Positions 1 through 11,395 are shown, counted from the stretch's first letter. The stretch: 64,000 bases of DNA from Paramyrothecium sp. XJ0827 (GCA_020881915.1 JAJFPB010000011.1:744001-808000); one strand, 5' to 3'. Made by a program: numbers and translations. The notes: generated by a model not told the origin, from the sequence alone.

Positions 1-420
1 CCATCGTTGGACTGTTGATTCGGGTAGGAATAGCTGGAAAAGCTTCAACAACGTCGGTGGAAGTGGATGGACAACGAGGGGGCGTTCCGGAACATCAAGC
101 GGTTCAAAATGCGACCCTGACCGTGTCTCAGGGTCATAGTCAGGCCTGCATGTGTTATCTGCAGCTTGCTCGCGAGTACTATGGTCAGTAGTCACTGGAA
201 CGCGTTGGTCAGGGCCAACCGTGGGCGCAGAGGTCTCGTCAGTATCTTCCATCGTTAGACAGCGCGTTCCTACGTTGTTGTCTGTTGTGAAAGGGCTGAA
301 AAACCGGTTAGATAGCTATTTAGGTGGGTAGGGATTTTGTTGTATCTGAACATCATGACGCGTTGACAGGGATACTGTGGAGGTCGATACAACCCCTGCA
401 CCGCTACACTGTCAAAGAGA
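1..420 (-). pseudogene. piggyBac-like transposase, N-terminal remnant
   Basis: Read on the minus strand, this stretch matches at DNA level the 5' part of the better preserved piggyBac-like copy at 28.82-29.36 kb. Shared segments include the 'ttcgggtaggaa-agctgga' block and the 'cttccatcgt' block. The match runs up to the terminal sequence of that family, '...tcaaagaga' here against '...ccaagggga' at 29361, so position 420 is probably the 5' end of the element. The frame is broken in several places and the rest of the element lies outside the window. The copy is clearly dead. Family assignment depends on the 29 kb copy, which carries recognisable piggyBac transposase (DDE_Tnp_1_7 type) sequence. 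Confidence 0.6.
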
Positions 421-722
421 TACGGAGGTCGATTTCAAAAGTTTTGTCCTCGTGGCTGAGAGTCTAGTCCTAATTGAGAAGACTATACATACCGATAAGA
501 GAGAGTACTTGTGATAAGATCAGGCCCTATAGCATCCCCTAGCTTACAGAGACTTTAGTACAATAACCTCAATTCTAGGGCTTACTCTCAGCTTCTGTAT
601 CCCTGAGCCATAGTGGGCTAGCACTGTATTGGATTAAAGCTTGATGTATCTTAAGTATCTTTTATCTAACTGGGATGTAATCCCTGCTAGCTGGGACAAA
701 ACCTTTGAAATCGACCTCCGTA
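421..722. mobile_element. MITE with 29-bp inverted repeats and TA duplication
   Basis: The termini 421-449 and 694-722 are inverted copies with a single mismatch; each starts with 'TACGGAGGTCGATTTCAAA' or a near match. The outermost TA on both sides fits a Tc1/mariner-type target duplication. The 300-bp interior has no coding capacity. The left end directly abuts the terminus of the piggyBac-like remnant at position 420. Confidence 0.75.
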
Positions 723-1424
723 GATGGGGAGGATTCTACGGGTTCTAGCTAGAAGACTCACCAGCTATCAATACAACTTGGTTACCACAATCTACTTGTG
801 CATTACCAGACGTAACACCCAAGATCCAGAACGAAACGTATTGCTCAGTATAACGCCCTGACCTGTTGCCAACATAAACCCGCCTACCCTACAGGTTTAT
901 ACAGTTGGAATAAGTCCGACCGTTACAGGGGGGGTCTTAGCTGGGACCCAATATGATATGATATGATGTTCCATTACGCCCGTGATGAGAGGGGCAGCTA
1001 CGTAAGAATCGCTAGCCTATTCTAGAATCGTCCAATACTCGGTCCCGAGCCCTAGTAATCTGTCTCGATACAAGTGCCTGAATTTCTCTTATATCCTTCG
1101 ATCCGTCTCTTGCTATTTGACCTGTCCTTTTCCAATTCTGGACTGGGACCCAATAGGTGTACGGGGCCCCGTATGCATTATGTAAGCGTTGGTAGCCACA
1201 CTAAACGCGCCGCGCGCCTCCTTTTTGACAGGCGGTACGGGCGGCGATCAAGTTCGCCATGGACACCAAGAGACTAGACACGAACCAGACCGGATAACTT
1301 TATTACTAACAACAACCAGGAGCCAAATGCGGCGATACTAACATTCAACAGCCTTCCATTGGTAGACCGGGCTTCAGCTGCTGAAGATAGGATGCTGAAC
1401 ACTTGGAGAAAGTGGCCTTCAAGC
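723..1424. other. No gene recognised
   Basis: This stretch contains short ORFs only, with no recognisable motif, and a small run of tandem 'atatg' units near 949-966. I see no tRNA or transposon terminus. Confidence 0.4.
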
Positions 1425-1750
1425 AGCGCTCCTAATAGTCCAGACCGTTTGGACTATTAGTCCAGACTGCAATCCAAGATCAGTAATCAATCCACGACGG
1501 GCGTTCGTGGATTGACGACTAGGATGATGTGTCCCTTGAAACGAGCCGTGTTGATCTCGATCGCACCAGTAAATTGATCAGAAATATCCAAAAACAAATG
1601 GTTGGCACAGCAACAATCATGGGTACCCTGGTTTTGTAACACCATGCCAACAACCTAGCGTACTTAGCGCCCACACCGGGCGTCCGTATTCCCTGCCCTG
1701 ATCTGCAGTCTGGACTAATAGTCCAAATGGTCTGGACTATTAGGAGCGCT
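1425..1750. mobile_element. MULE-type MITE with 46-bp TIRs and 10-bp TSD
   Basis: Arms 1425-1470 and 1705-1750 are near-perfect inverted repeats (one mismatch seen) that start AGCGCTCCTAATAGTCCAG. The flanks carry an exact 10-bp direct repeat, GCCTTCAAGC, at 1415-1424 and 1751-1760. Long arms plus a 9-11 bp duplication are the Mutator-like signature. The arms themselves contain an internal palindrome around 'GGACTATTAGTCC'. The interior codes for nothing recognisable. A palindromic block around 1489-1515 ('caatccacg...cgtggattg') resembles the subterminal repeats of the hAT at 33.6-36.5 kb. Confidence 0.85.
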
Positions 1751-1987
1751 GCCTTCAAGCAGGCCTGCCAGATCAGAGTCAAGCGAGGCAAGACCAATCA
1801 GCGGACGAGGAAGAAAAGTAGGGCTTTGGGAGACTCGATCCACTGTTAGAACCGAAATTAGTTTAGCGTTGTGGTCCTATGAGGCGTAGCCCTCCCGGAC
1901 GTAATAAATATCTATCTGCCTCCTTTTTGGTAGGTATGCCTCTTCAGCTTCTTTGCTACTCGAATAGCTATCCTTTGTCTGGCTAAA

Positions 1988-2613
1988 ATGCAGCCGATTG
2001 AAGAGGCCAATCGATTCTTAGATGACTGCCTCCCTCATGAAGGCGACTATGACTCCCGAGATGCCTTATTCAAGGCAATCAACGCCTGGGCAGCTCCACG
2101 AGGCTATGCCTTTAGGACTGGAAGGTCAAAGAAAGAGAGGACTGGAAAGCTTACACTCACATTTACTTGTGATCGTGCCTGCCGCCCCCGAGCGCCTCCA
2201 AGGAACGGCAACGTCGTACTACTACACGAGGCACTGGCTGCCAATTCTCTGTTCTAGCAAAGCAAAGCAGCGGCCTGGCCACATGGGCTTTGAGGCATCG
2301 TCCGGATAGCCAATTCGCCATACATAACCATGAGCCAAGCTGGCACCAGTCTGCTCATCCAGTACATCGCAAATTATCCAATTCGGATAGATCAACAATT
2401 AGCAGCCTCGCGAATGCCGGGATAGCGCCAAAGGATATCAGGACTTATATCCGTTAGAACTCAAATACCATTACAACCCAGCAAGATATCTACAATCGTA
2501 TTGCAGAGAGCAAGCGAGAGCTCTGCGAGGGACAGAGCACAATACACGCCCTTGCCAACCAACTGGATAAGGAAGGGTTCTGGAACCGGATGCAGCTTGA
2601 TTCAGACGACCGG
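1988..2613 (+). pseudogene. MULE transposase, 5' remnant
   Basis: The translation from 1988 (MQPIEEANRFLDDCLPHEG) parallels the N-terminus of the MULE transposase at 58.0 kb ('DDCVPPEGEYSSRDALYTAI'), including the 'SRDAL', 'ARGYAF' and 'CDR' blocks of a FAR1-like DNA-binding region. Homology continues in changing frames to the segment equivalent to 'GFWNRI', then stops at 2613 where hAT-1 begins. The rest of the MULE is absent on the far side of hAT-1. It is not functional. Confidence 0.7.
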
Positions 2614-5146
2614 CAAGGCTCGAAACCACTACATCCATTCCACTTTTGGACTAAGTAGAGTGGATGTACGATTTATTAGGCAATTACATAGTGGATGTAA
2701 CACATTCGACCGGAGTGGAATGGATGTACACGTGGATTTATAAGTGGATTTTTGTAAGTGGATTTTTGAGGCTATTCACAACCTCGTCGACGCCTATTCA
2801 GCCTCACTTTCAGAGGTTAACACTAACTCTTCAGCCTCTTGCTGCTTTGATGAATCGTCAACCTCGCTGGCGCTGTCCTCGCCCTCGAATAGCCATTTTG
2901 ACTCAGCAAGAGCCAGCTCGTCGTCGCTTAGAGTCCCACAGCCGCCATCCAGCTTACTTTCGAGGTGTGACTTAAGCAATGGATCCAGGTCCTTGATAAG
3001 GCCAGCACGGTACCAAGAGCGTAAGACCTGACAAATGGCGATAATCTCAGCATCTAGGTTCGTACGCAACCCCGAGACCATCTTGCCAGCAGCTGAAAAT
3101 AACCTCTCACACTCGGCTGACATCGGCTGGATCGTCAGGAAGTCCAATGCCATCCTGGATAACCGAGGATATCTGCCTTGCTTAGTGATCCAGTAACCAA
3201 TTGGATCACGAACGTTGACGTCGCTGGTGTCACGATCCGTCTGCCACGCTTGGTACTCGTCACCAACAATAGCTGCTGCGTAGGCTGGTATTGGGCTTGG
3301 CAGACGACTGTTCTTCTCGAAGGGATTGAAAAACCGAGGTCTTTTTGCTGGTGGCTCGTCGTCGCCTCTGCTGCTGCTGGTTCTAACCTCGAGATGAGCG
3401 TAATCGGACAGCCAGACGTCGGCAACCATCTCTTTTGCCTTTTCAACCCAGCTAGGCTTATGAGCCCACGTTTCATCAAACCAGTCCCAACGATAAGCTG
3501 GATGGAGCGCCATAGCCGTATAGTAGATGGGCGTCTCGTCCAGCCGCTGATAATATTCATCCAGCTTATCCCAAGCAAGGTTGATTCCGATGCGGAAGTG
3601 CTCTGGATCGGGAAAATCAGCAGCAAGCTGCTTATATTCTTCCAGTGTGTTAAGCAGCAACTCATAGCCAAGCACCACGTCCCAGATATTGCCATAGGAG
3701 CCAGTCCAGCCTTGCTTACGCCTGCGGATGTGTCCATCACCCTCAAGCGTCTTTACCACGGTCTCAAAAACAGTCAGAATAGCCTCCAAATGGTAAAGAA
3801 CCTCCCAGTCTTTGTCCGTTAGCTGATTCTCGTCTCGGAGGATGCGTGGTTTTTTCGCCAACTTGGCTTGTGTCACTTGGCCAGTCTTTTTAGACCGATT
3901 TTCGTCCTCCCATTGCGCCTTATACTTGATCAGTAGGAGTTCGATAGAGGTTTTCAACCGTAGAGCCCTGCGGATCATGTAGAGTTGTGACAGCCAACGC
4001 GTGTCGTTGTCGATAATTAGCTTGAGTGGTTTCTTCGATCGGAGTTTAAGGGTGGTGGCGCGATTAATTTCGTCCTGTTAGATATACCGAGTTAATATGA
4101 GACGAATAGGATCTAGTTAAACCGCTTACCCTCTGGACCTCCTTGAACAAGTAAATCAGCCGGTGGCTAATACGCACATCAACTACGATATTGTGTAACT
4201 TGCCAACTGGTCCTTTTTTGCGCCATTGAGCGTATTCAGCATCAGATAACGCTTCTGCGCCTGACAATTGCTTCTCGAACGCGTCGGCGTTTTTGCCAAA
4301 TAAGAGCGCCTTGGCTGACAAGTTAATTGTGTGGCCAATACAGCGTCCTCGGTGCAGTCGGCCATCGAACCCAAGTTCAGCACCAATGACCTCCATGGCA
4401 GTATCGTTGTTTTCTGCATTGTCGAGCGTGAAATAGCCAACCTTCTCTGGACCCACGCCAAGAGTGTGTAGGACGTCGAGAACCTCCCCACCGATCGTTG
4501 AGCCGAAGTGACGATGAGCCTCTGGAACTCCAATCATGATTTTGCATGGCCGATTCTTCTCGTCTCTGAAAAAACAAGCAATGCCGTAGAGGGCAAGCTT
4601 ATTTCGAGACGTCCAGCCACCAAATGAAATATGAAGGGCTCCAGGGGAGTTCCTCAGCACCTCGATAACCGTCTGCTTGTGGCGGTTATATTCTTGAATG
4701 ATCTTATATCGGACAGCCGTGGCAGTCAAGTTGGCGTGTTGGATGGAAACGGAGGGACTCAAATAGTCGAAGATTTCTCGGAGGATGGGGTTCTCGGCGA
4801 AGGAAAATGACTGGTTGCTACTGACGATTAACTCGACTAGCATACGCTGAAAGTGTTGCTTATCAAAGCGTGAGATGAAGCTATTCGCGATATTCTGTTC
4901 CGTAGGCTTGTTGACGTCCAGTTTCAAAACAGAGGCAATAGTCGGCTGGTTCGATTTCAGTGCGCCTTCGGATTTGAGCTGTGCTGTGCTCTTTTTCTCT
5001 CCCTCTGGTGCTGGTGTTTTGTGCTCACGCCATAGATGATTTGCCGCGTTCTGGAGACCTGAAGAGGTAAAACTCGCGATAATGGGACGATTTCCGAGGA
5101 TACAGTCCTTGCAAGCCCATTTGCGTAAGCTATGACGTTGAATATC
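2614..5146 (-). mobile_element. hAT-1 element, 5' end missing
   Basis: The left terminus CAAGGCTCGAAACCACTACA at 2614 is a variant of the ends of hAT-2 (CAGGGTTCAAAGCCACT at 5147 and its inverted counterpart at 8388). The transposase reads leftwards, so 2614 is its 3' end. The element stops inside its zinc-finger coding region at 5146, where hAT-2 starts. Its own 5' end is not recovered anywhere in the window. Confidence 0.75.
2794..5146 (-). CDS. hAT transposase, N-terminally truncated, one intron
   Basis: This encodes most of a hAT (Ac-like) transposase that would cut and reinsert the element in the nucleus. From the truncated N-terminus come a BED-type zinc finger (WACKDC...H...H), then 'LHISFGGWTSRN' and 'GYFTLDNAENND' of the RNase H-like core, 'IDNDTRWLS', and the C-terminal dimerisation motif 'PRLSRMALDFLTIQPMSAEC'. 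A clean 55-nt intron at 4075-4129 (GTAAGC...CTAACAG) joins 'EVQR' to 'DEINRATT'. No frameshift is visible from 5146 to the stop at 2794, making this the best preserved coding hAT core in the left third. The start codon and roughly the first 60 residues are lost, so it is unlikely to work. Confidence 0.85.
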
Positions 5147-8100
5147 CAGGGTTCAAAGCCACTCCACGAAAACCCACATATGGACTCACATATGGATCCA
5201 TATCAAATACACTCCATTCCATCAGACCCAATTGTGGATTTACTCCCACTCCACGGGAGCCAGGCCACATGTGGAAATTGTGGAATGCAGTGGATATTTC
5301 CTTAATCTTAGCGGAGGTTTACAAATACCACAGAACCCCTAGTTAATAGGTTGAGTTTAAAGTATTTGCGAACTAATATGCCAGGTTTAAGACAACGCAT
5401 ACCTGTTCCCTACCGATATCAAGCTACCTGGAATGGCTGTTCAGCTGTTCCTATGATGCTGCTCGCGACCGCAGCTGCCTGGCTGGCAGAATAAAGATCT
5501 GCACGATCCGGTGTATTTCCTCATGGGCGACGCGATCCTCAGATAATTCTCATCAATTGGCTGATGCTATTAGACCTTCGACTATGTGGATTTTAATTGT
5601 CTGACAATGCCAATGCGTCCGACTACCGGTACTTTGGCTCATTCTGACTGGCAACAAAACTTCAGCTGCAAATATCGTATCACAATGGCCGACTATCAGC
5701 CCGATTCTCGACCAGGTACTCTCGAGCCCTCTGCGCAAGGGAAATCGACGGCGGCGATCCCCGAACGAACAGAAGAAGACGAACAACGGCTATTTCGCTT
5801 GTTCAAGGGCTGGACTTTGTCCGAAAGAGATGGCCACACGCGTCAATGGGTCTACCGGTTTGGGTACGACATTCAGAATATAGCAACGAAGGAACGCCGC
5901 TGGGTCTGTTGTATGTGTATCAAACGGAAGGATCCGAGGCCGAAGAATTACAACTATAAGGGCCTGCAGAACGCTGAGAGCCACTTGTTCAAGGATCACA
6001 ACGGCATAGTCGATCCTTCAGGTAAAAGGCAGGCCCTGAAATCTACCGTTGGAACACCCGCCCGTTCAATTGCTACATTACTTCGATTGAATCCAGAGGT
6101 CCCCGCGATCAAGAAACAACGAATCTATTAATCAAGCGGTTTAATAAAGCCGCGTTTCAACAGATGATCGTCAACTGGATCGTCAACACGAATCGATCGT
6201 TCACCACCGCGAAAGATCCTGACCTGCGAGCGATCTTCGAATATCTCAACCCCTCTGTTTCCATTACAGAAGCTCACATATCCGATGTAACGGTGCGCGC
6301 AATCGCCGAAAGAGAATTCAACGCGAATAAATCGGCTGTACGAAAGACGCTTCGGAAGAGCCCAGGCCAAATCCATATCCAGTTTGATGGATGGCGATCC
6401 GGGAACAGGCATGCTCTTTACGGCGTTACTTGTATATTTAGGGATCTGGATAACAGGCCCCGGAAGTGCGTTCTCGGCCTCCCGGAGCTACTAGGCCGGC
6501 ACACAGGCGAGAATATCGCTGAGCAGATACTCGACATCGTCCGGGAGTTCGAGATTGGGGATAAGCTGGGCTACTTTACGCTGGATAACGCCTCGAATAA
6601 CAAAACAACGATGGAAGAGCTGGGCCATGAGCTAGGATTCGACTGGAAGAAGCGCTGGGTTCGCTGCATTGGCCATGTTGTCAATATAGTGGTGAAACAC
6701 ATGCTATTTGGCCAAGATCCAAACGCGTTCGAGCAACAGATCTACGACGGCCAATTGACGGCCGCGAGGGAACACGAGCAGTGGCGCAAAAGGGGTCCAG
6801 TAGGTAAATGGCATAACTTCGCTGTGGTAAGCCGATATTTTTCTTGTTTTTACTGCATTGTTTTCTAACTTTCCTGTTTTCCGGCTTATTTTAACTGCAT
6901 TTGCAGGAGGTTAACAGATCCGATATCTGGACCGACGTCCTTAAAAAGTCCAGCTGGTCGAATCCCAACTATCCGACGATCCAGCGACCCAAAGCCATGA
7001 TCCTGTTGGCGTTGTATTAGAAAACGCTACCCGTTGGCTTTCCCAGCTAGCCATCATCGACCGGGCTCTTGTTTCGCAGCCGTTTTACGACCCTTTTATC
7101 CAGCGAGCGTTGAGTGAGTGGAACAAAGCGAATCTTACGAAAAGTGGCTCCGTTAGGAAGGGGGCCAGGATGCCGTTCTTTTGAAGGAAGAGAACCGGAT
7201 TTCAAGCAGCGACTGGCGTGTGCTCCAGGCGCTCCGCGATATCCTACTAGACTTTCAGCTAGTAGTGAAAGCCTTAGAGGGCGATGGACAAGGGAAACAC
7301 CAAAAGCAAGGTCAAGAAGATGAGATTGAGCTTCCATTATCCGGTAAGTCCTGGCTGAATGGAGTCAGTCTGTGATTGGTATGGCTAACCGAGTCACGAC
7401 TCGAAGGTACCAGCTGGGATCTTCTTCATGGCGTACGAATATCTTCTCGAGTCCCTCGAATCCGCCAAAAAGATTGCCGTTGGCCTCCCTGACTCCGGGC
7501 ATCTCGCCGTTAATATTAATCTAGGCTGGATAAAGCTCGATGAGTATTATCAATACCTCAACGACAGTCCTGTGATCTACGGCGCGCCGGCTCTCCATCC
7601 TGCTTACCGCTGGGCATTATTCGACGATCTGTGGGGTGATGATGCTAAGCGGCGGACGTGGATTATCAAAGCCAAAGCGATTATTCAGGATCTGTGGGAA
7701 TGCGAATACAAGGACTTATTTTCTGAAGATCAAGACTCTGATTTACCTGCAAGTAAACGTCTTAAATCCTCAAGGAACAAGTTTACAGCCTGGCGTAACA
7801 GCAAACGAGGGCTAACTCTTCAGAATCAGGCTATTGACGAGTCCGCCGGGGCATCTCTTTCGTCATTGTACAGAGGGTTGGATCTCGATGAGTACGATCA
7901 GTGGCAACGCAATATCGACGATTCTGACGCTCTCGTTACCGACCCATACGAATACTGGCACACCAGGCGTCTCAAGTACCCCAAATTGAGTAGGATGGCC
8001 CTGGATTTACTGACTGTGGCCCCTATGTCAGCAGAGTGTGAGAGGTTGTTTTCAGTGGCCGGGCAGATGGTTACGAGGCTTAGGAATCGGCTAGATGCTT

Positions 8101-8388
8101 CAACTATCGGCATGTGCCAGACTTTACGCAGTTGGCTACGTGCAGGATTGATCGAGCAGCTGGATCAGATACTGACAGAACCTTCGAGGGAATGATGGCG
8201 ATATGCCAGGGGTTGAGTTATGCAAGGGAGTAAGTCCCTTGCTCGTCATGTGGACATCTTTTCCACATTGTGGATTCACATCCATGATGGATCCATATCC
8301 ATCCATTCCACCGCCGTGATCATAGTCATCATCCACATCAATTCCATATCCTCGAATGTGTAGTGGAGTGTAGTGGCTTTGAACCTTG
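5147..8388 (+). mobile_element. hAT-2 element with both termini
   Basis: The termini CAGGGTTCAAAGCCACTCCA (5147) and the inverted 'TAGTGGCTTTGAACCTTG' ending at 8388 match over about 17 positions. Both subterminal regions carry repeated 'tggatccatat/ccacat' words typical of hAT transposase binding sites. The flanking octamers, tgaatatc on the left and aggatata on the right, do not match. The left flank is hAT-1 and the right flank is piggyBac-like, so the junctions are probably recombinant. Confidence 0.75.
5685..8195 (+). pseudogene. hAT transposase with frameshifts
   Basis: The start MADYQPDSRPGTLEP at 5685 precedes a BED-like zinc finger (RWVCCMCIK...H). One frame ends at 6131, but the protein continues in another frame ('LLIKRFNKAAFQQMIVNWI') through 'IHIQFDGWRSGNRHALYGV' and 'GYFTLDNASNNKTTM'. 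A likely intron starts with GTAAGC at 6828 and ends TTTGCAG before 6908. The next exon ('ENATRWLSQLAIIDRAL') has further frame breaks near 7019 and 7175. A clean frame then runs to the dimerisation motif 'YPKLSRMALDLLTVAPMSAEC' and the stop at 8195. A second intron at roughly 7345-7407 is plausible. At least two lesions remain after allowing introns. Confidence 0.8.
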
Positions 8389-8390
8389 AG

Positions 8391-9598
8391 GATATATCTT
8401 ACAGTGGATTTGGCACAGGCCTGGTCCCGGCGCCAATTACGGCCCTGTTGGTGTTGAAGGCCGCCGGGGCCCTAAGGTCAAGACAACAGACGGATCGTCA
8501 GACAAGCTGCCGGCATTGAACCCGACTCAAGCAGTCGTTGTTGCCCTAGTAAACCGGCTACCAAAGGAGACATACCATGTCTATATAGACAACCTTTTCT
8601 CGTCTCCAGACCTATTCAATGCCCTAAGGCAGCTGGGAATAGGGGCAACCGGCACATGCCGTACGAACTGTGGGATATATTATGAGATAGTCAGTTTAAA
8701 AGACAACGATAGAAAAGGGCAACAGATGTGGTCTTGGGGGCAGCTCAAGACCTGGCCCACCCCTGATAATAAGGTAGGAAATCCGGCTCTAGGAAATGCC
8801 CTACTGACCGTCTTGAAGGTCAACCAAATCGCATGGAAGGACAACGCCTTAGTGTTGTTTTTGACCACTGTTTATGACGGCTCCGAGACCACTGTCTGCC
8901 TCAGAAAACGCCCTAAAGGTGGGCAGCCATATTCACGCCCAATTAGACAGTTTTTCGGTGACGAGGGCGTCAAGGAAGTGTCCCTGCCGTCTATAGCTGC
9001 TGATTATAATATCTATATGAATGCAGTAGATAGAGGTGATCATCTTCGAGCAAGTATGAAGACACAACATCGTCAGAGGCTCGGCCCTGCCCGGGCCCTT
9101 GCATGGTCCTTTATGCTAAAGACGGCTATTGCAAATAGCTTCATTTTGCAGAGGGACGGGCAGCCGGCTTCTGAGCCGTCTAAGACACTCAGTGAGTGGC
9201 AGGACCGGATTTCTGACGCCTTGTGCGAGCATTACTATAGGACCTATCGCGAGACAGCTTCATCAAGGAAACGCTATCGAGCTGGGGACGAATTTACGCC
9301 TGTCTGGCAGCACAAATGGGGTCCTAGATGTAAATCGGACCTTTGCAAGGGCTGTCAGGGCATTCAAATTCAACCTCGAACACAGAGCTCTCAAAATGCT
9401 AGAAAACGCCGAGCCCTGGAGCCGTTAGATGTGAATAGCCTCAGCAGCCAGGGTCCTGACGATATTGCTGAGCCTGTTCAACCAAGGCCGCCGGAGGCCC
9501 CGGCAGCTAGGTCAACAGAAAATGGATGTCTGACGTGCGATGTACCTCTTTGTAACGAGGGGAAATGCTGGTACATCTATCATCAGCCAATTTACTAG
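8391..9598 (+). pseudogene. piggyBac-like transposase, C-terminal two thirds
   Basis: The frame is open from 8391, where homology to the copy at 28.4 kb starts abruptly ('GPVGVE'), to 9598. It includes the piggyBac core blocks 'YHVYIDNLFSS', 'GATGTCRTNCG' and 'MNAVDRGDHLRASMK', plus a C-terminal cysteine cluster 'CLTCDVPLCNEGKCWY'. The N-terminal third is missing, cut exactly at the hAT-2 end (8388). The 3' untranslated part runs to about 9688 and ends in the family terminus '...CGCGCAGTCAAGGGG'. There is no start codon, so this is a dead fragment despite the open frame. Confidence 0.8.
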
Positions 9599-9688
9599 CA
9601 TTTGAATGTATATAGATTTTACCCGGTTCCAATTGGTCAAGATACTAGTCCGAGACTTGATACCTGGCTTCGCGCAGTCAAGGGGATA

Positions 9689-11074
9689 CGATTAGGCTAC
9701 GAAATTGTATTTATGCAGTCAGAATCTTGATCGCCACCGAGTAAACAAGCTTGGTTTTGGACGTGATTAGGGCATCGTATTGCTCGCTTTCGGTCAATCC
9801 CGGGATAGCCTATTGGTACTACCCAATGATATTACCAGGAGCCCATAAAGACCGATTTTTGATGGTGCTCAATCCTACGCCACGATACGACAGTTGGCTG
9901 CTCCACCAAATCCCATGAGTTGTACCTAGTATACCCTATGTTCTTTGTGTCAGTTTTGCGAGTGGATTACTTGCAATGGTATCACATGTCAAACCAAAGT
10001 AAGCGCCTTGGCATCCAATCCAGCGAAAAGGAATGCAAGTAATATGTCAACAAGCAGGGCGTGGTAGCGGGCGTGGTAGCTCTCGTTTATGACCAAAGTA
10101 GGCACAATTGAGGCTATGTTCTGTGCATGAGGCGGAGACCAAAACTGCTGTGACCATCAGCTGGTCCCGTGGTACGACTCAACCCATGAGCACTTGAATG
10201 TCAATTACCGGAAAATACATGTAGCTGGTTTGTTGGGTACGGTCACCATTGCGTTATGGTTAGAAAGCTGGGTATAAGGCCATTCAATATTGGTGTAGTC
10301 CGGAGAGCAGAAGAAAGCCGAGACGCTGGTCATGCGGAGTAGAGGATGTTCGCCCAGGCATTTCTGTAGCTCTAATTTTCCAGTCTCCATTGCCCAGGGC
10401 GAATTAAGAGGCATTCCTGAGAACGCCCAGAAGAAGCGATGGAAGAACTTTTAGTCTAATAGAATTGATACTCGGCGGCCTTGACTCCGTCTCCATCCAG
10501 GTTTCGTCGATCAGTACCTGAAACATGAATCAACCCCAGCCACAAGGGTTTCAATGGACTCCAAGAGTCCGCTTACATGATCGCGGCAGTTTACCGAGAT
10601 CATAAGCCGTTTCCGGGAGGTTCTTTCTGTTTTCAATCGTGGCTTTGCTGTGCATGTAGCCTGTGCTTTTAAATTTGAGAGAACGTTAAGATAGATGGTC
10701 GGTCTTTCGGAGAAATGAAGAGAGGGAAGAAGGGAAGAATCTCATCCGAATGCCAAGGAGGCGATCTACCGGATGGTGGAATGTCGACAAAAGTGCCGCG
10801 ACACAGAGTTCGAGACAGCCCGCAACAGTTTGAATCACTGACACGATGTCTTATGTCAAAGAGAAAACGTGCGAGGGATCGAGCGGTGTGACTCGTAGCA
10901 TTCCTACTCCTATACAGGTTGTACTTGCTATCATATTGCTATCATAGACATTGTCGACGTTGCCAGGGTGCTGTCTCACAAACATTCCTGCTGGTGGATT
11001 GCAGGTGGTATATGTTGTCCACCAATATTTCATAGTACTCTAATCTGGTATTCGATTCATTAAGCCGCTGCAGC
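9689..11074. other. No gene recognised
   Basis: On the minus strand 10205-10414 has an open frame preceded by 'VLIDETWMETES' in another frame (about 10450-10520), which hints at a decayed protein-coding gene. I cannot name a family and see no consistent exon chain. No tRNA or transposon end is evident apart from the piggyBac-like end at 9688. Confidence 0.3.
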
Positions 11075-11082
11075 TATTTAAA
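11075..11082 (+). promoter_or_regulatory. Putative TATA box of the 54-aa secreted protein gene
   Basis: TATTTAAA lies about 100 bp upstream of the ATG at 11181, followed by a C- and A-rich leader, the usual spacing for a fungal core promoter. Confidence 0.45.
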
Positions 11083-11180
11083 TGGAACGAAATCCCGTTG
11101 AATCGACACCCTAAGTTCTGCACGCACAAACACAATCAACACTCTTCGCTCCATACAATACCAGCCTCAATTTTTCCAAA

Positions 11181-11395
11181 ATGAAGTCATTCGGAGCTAT
11201 CGTTCTTCTTCTGGCTGCTTCAGCCTCAGCGGTAAGCTTACGACCGCGAAGATTTTGCATAGCATACTAACATTGAACAAGGGCCTGGTCCCGACCATCA
11301 AGTACTGCCTGGAGGACAGCGTTACCTATTCAGAGTTCAAGAACTGTGTTCTCACCCAGCTTGGAATCTGGAACATCGGCCCCAATGATGCTTGA
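11181..11395 (+). CDS. Small secreted protein, 54 aa, one intron
   Basis: Exon 1 is 11181-11231 and exon 2 is 11282-11395. The 50-nt intron has GTAAGC at the donor, a textbook CATACTAAC branch site and AAG at the acceptor. Exon 1 encodes exactly a signal peptide (MKSFGAIVLLLAASASA). Exon 2 encodes a 37-residue mature peptide (start GLVPTIKYCLED) with two cysteines 16 positions apart, followed by TGA. A TATA-like box lies about 100 bp upstream. The intron phase and the split exactly at the signal cleavage site support a real gene rather than a chance ORF. No family is recognised; it is a candidate secreted effector or peptide. It sits between piggyBac-like and hAT debris. Confidence 0.75.

Noticed and set aside
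1074..1277. 67-aa ORF
   Set aside because: No motif, unusual composition and no promoter or intron signals; likely chance.
3178..3822. 214-aa plus-strand ORF
   Set aside because: Antisense of the hAT-1 transposase, with no motif of its own.
10205..10414. 69-aa minus ORF as a gene
   Set aside because: Coding-like words occur in neighbouring frames, but no consistent exon structure or family; recorded only as possible debris.
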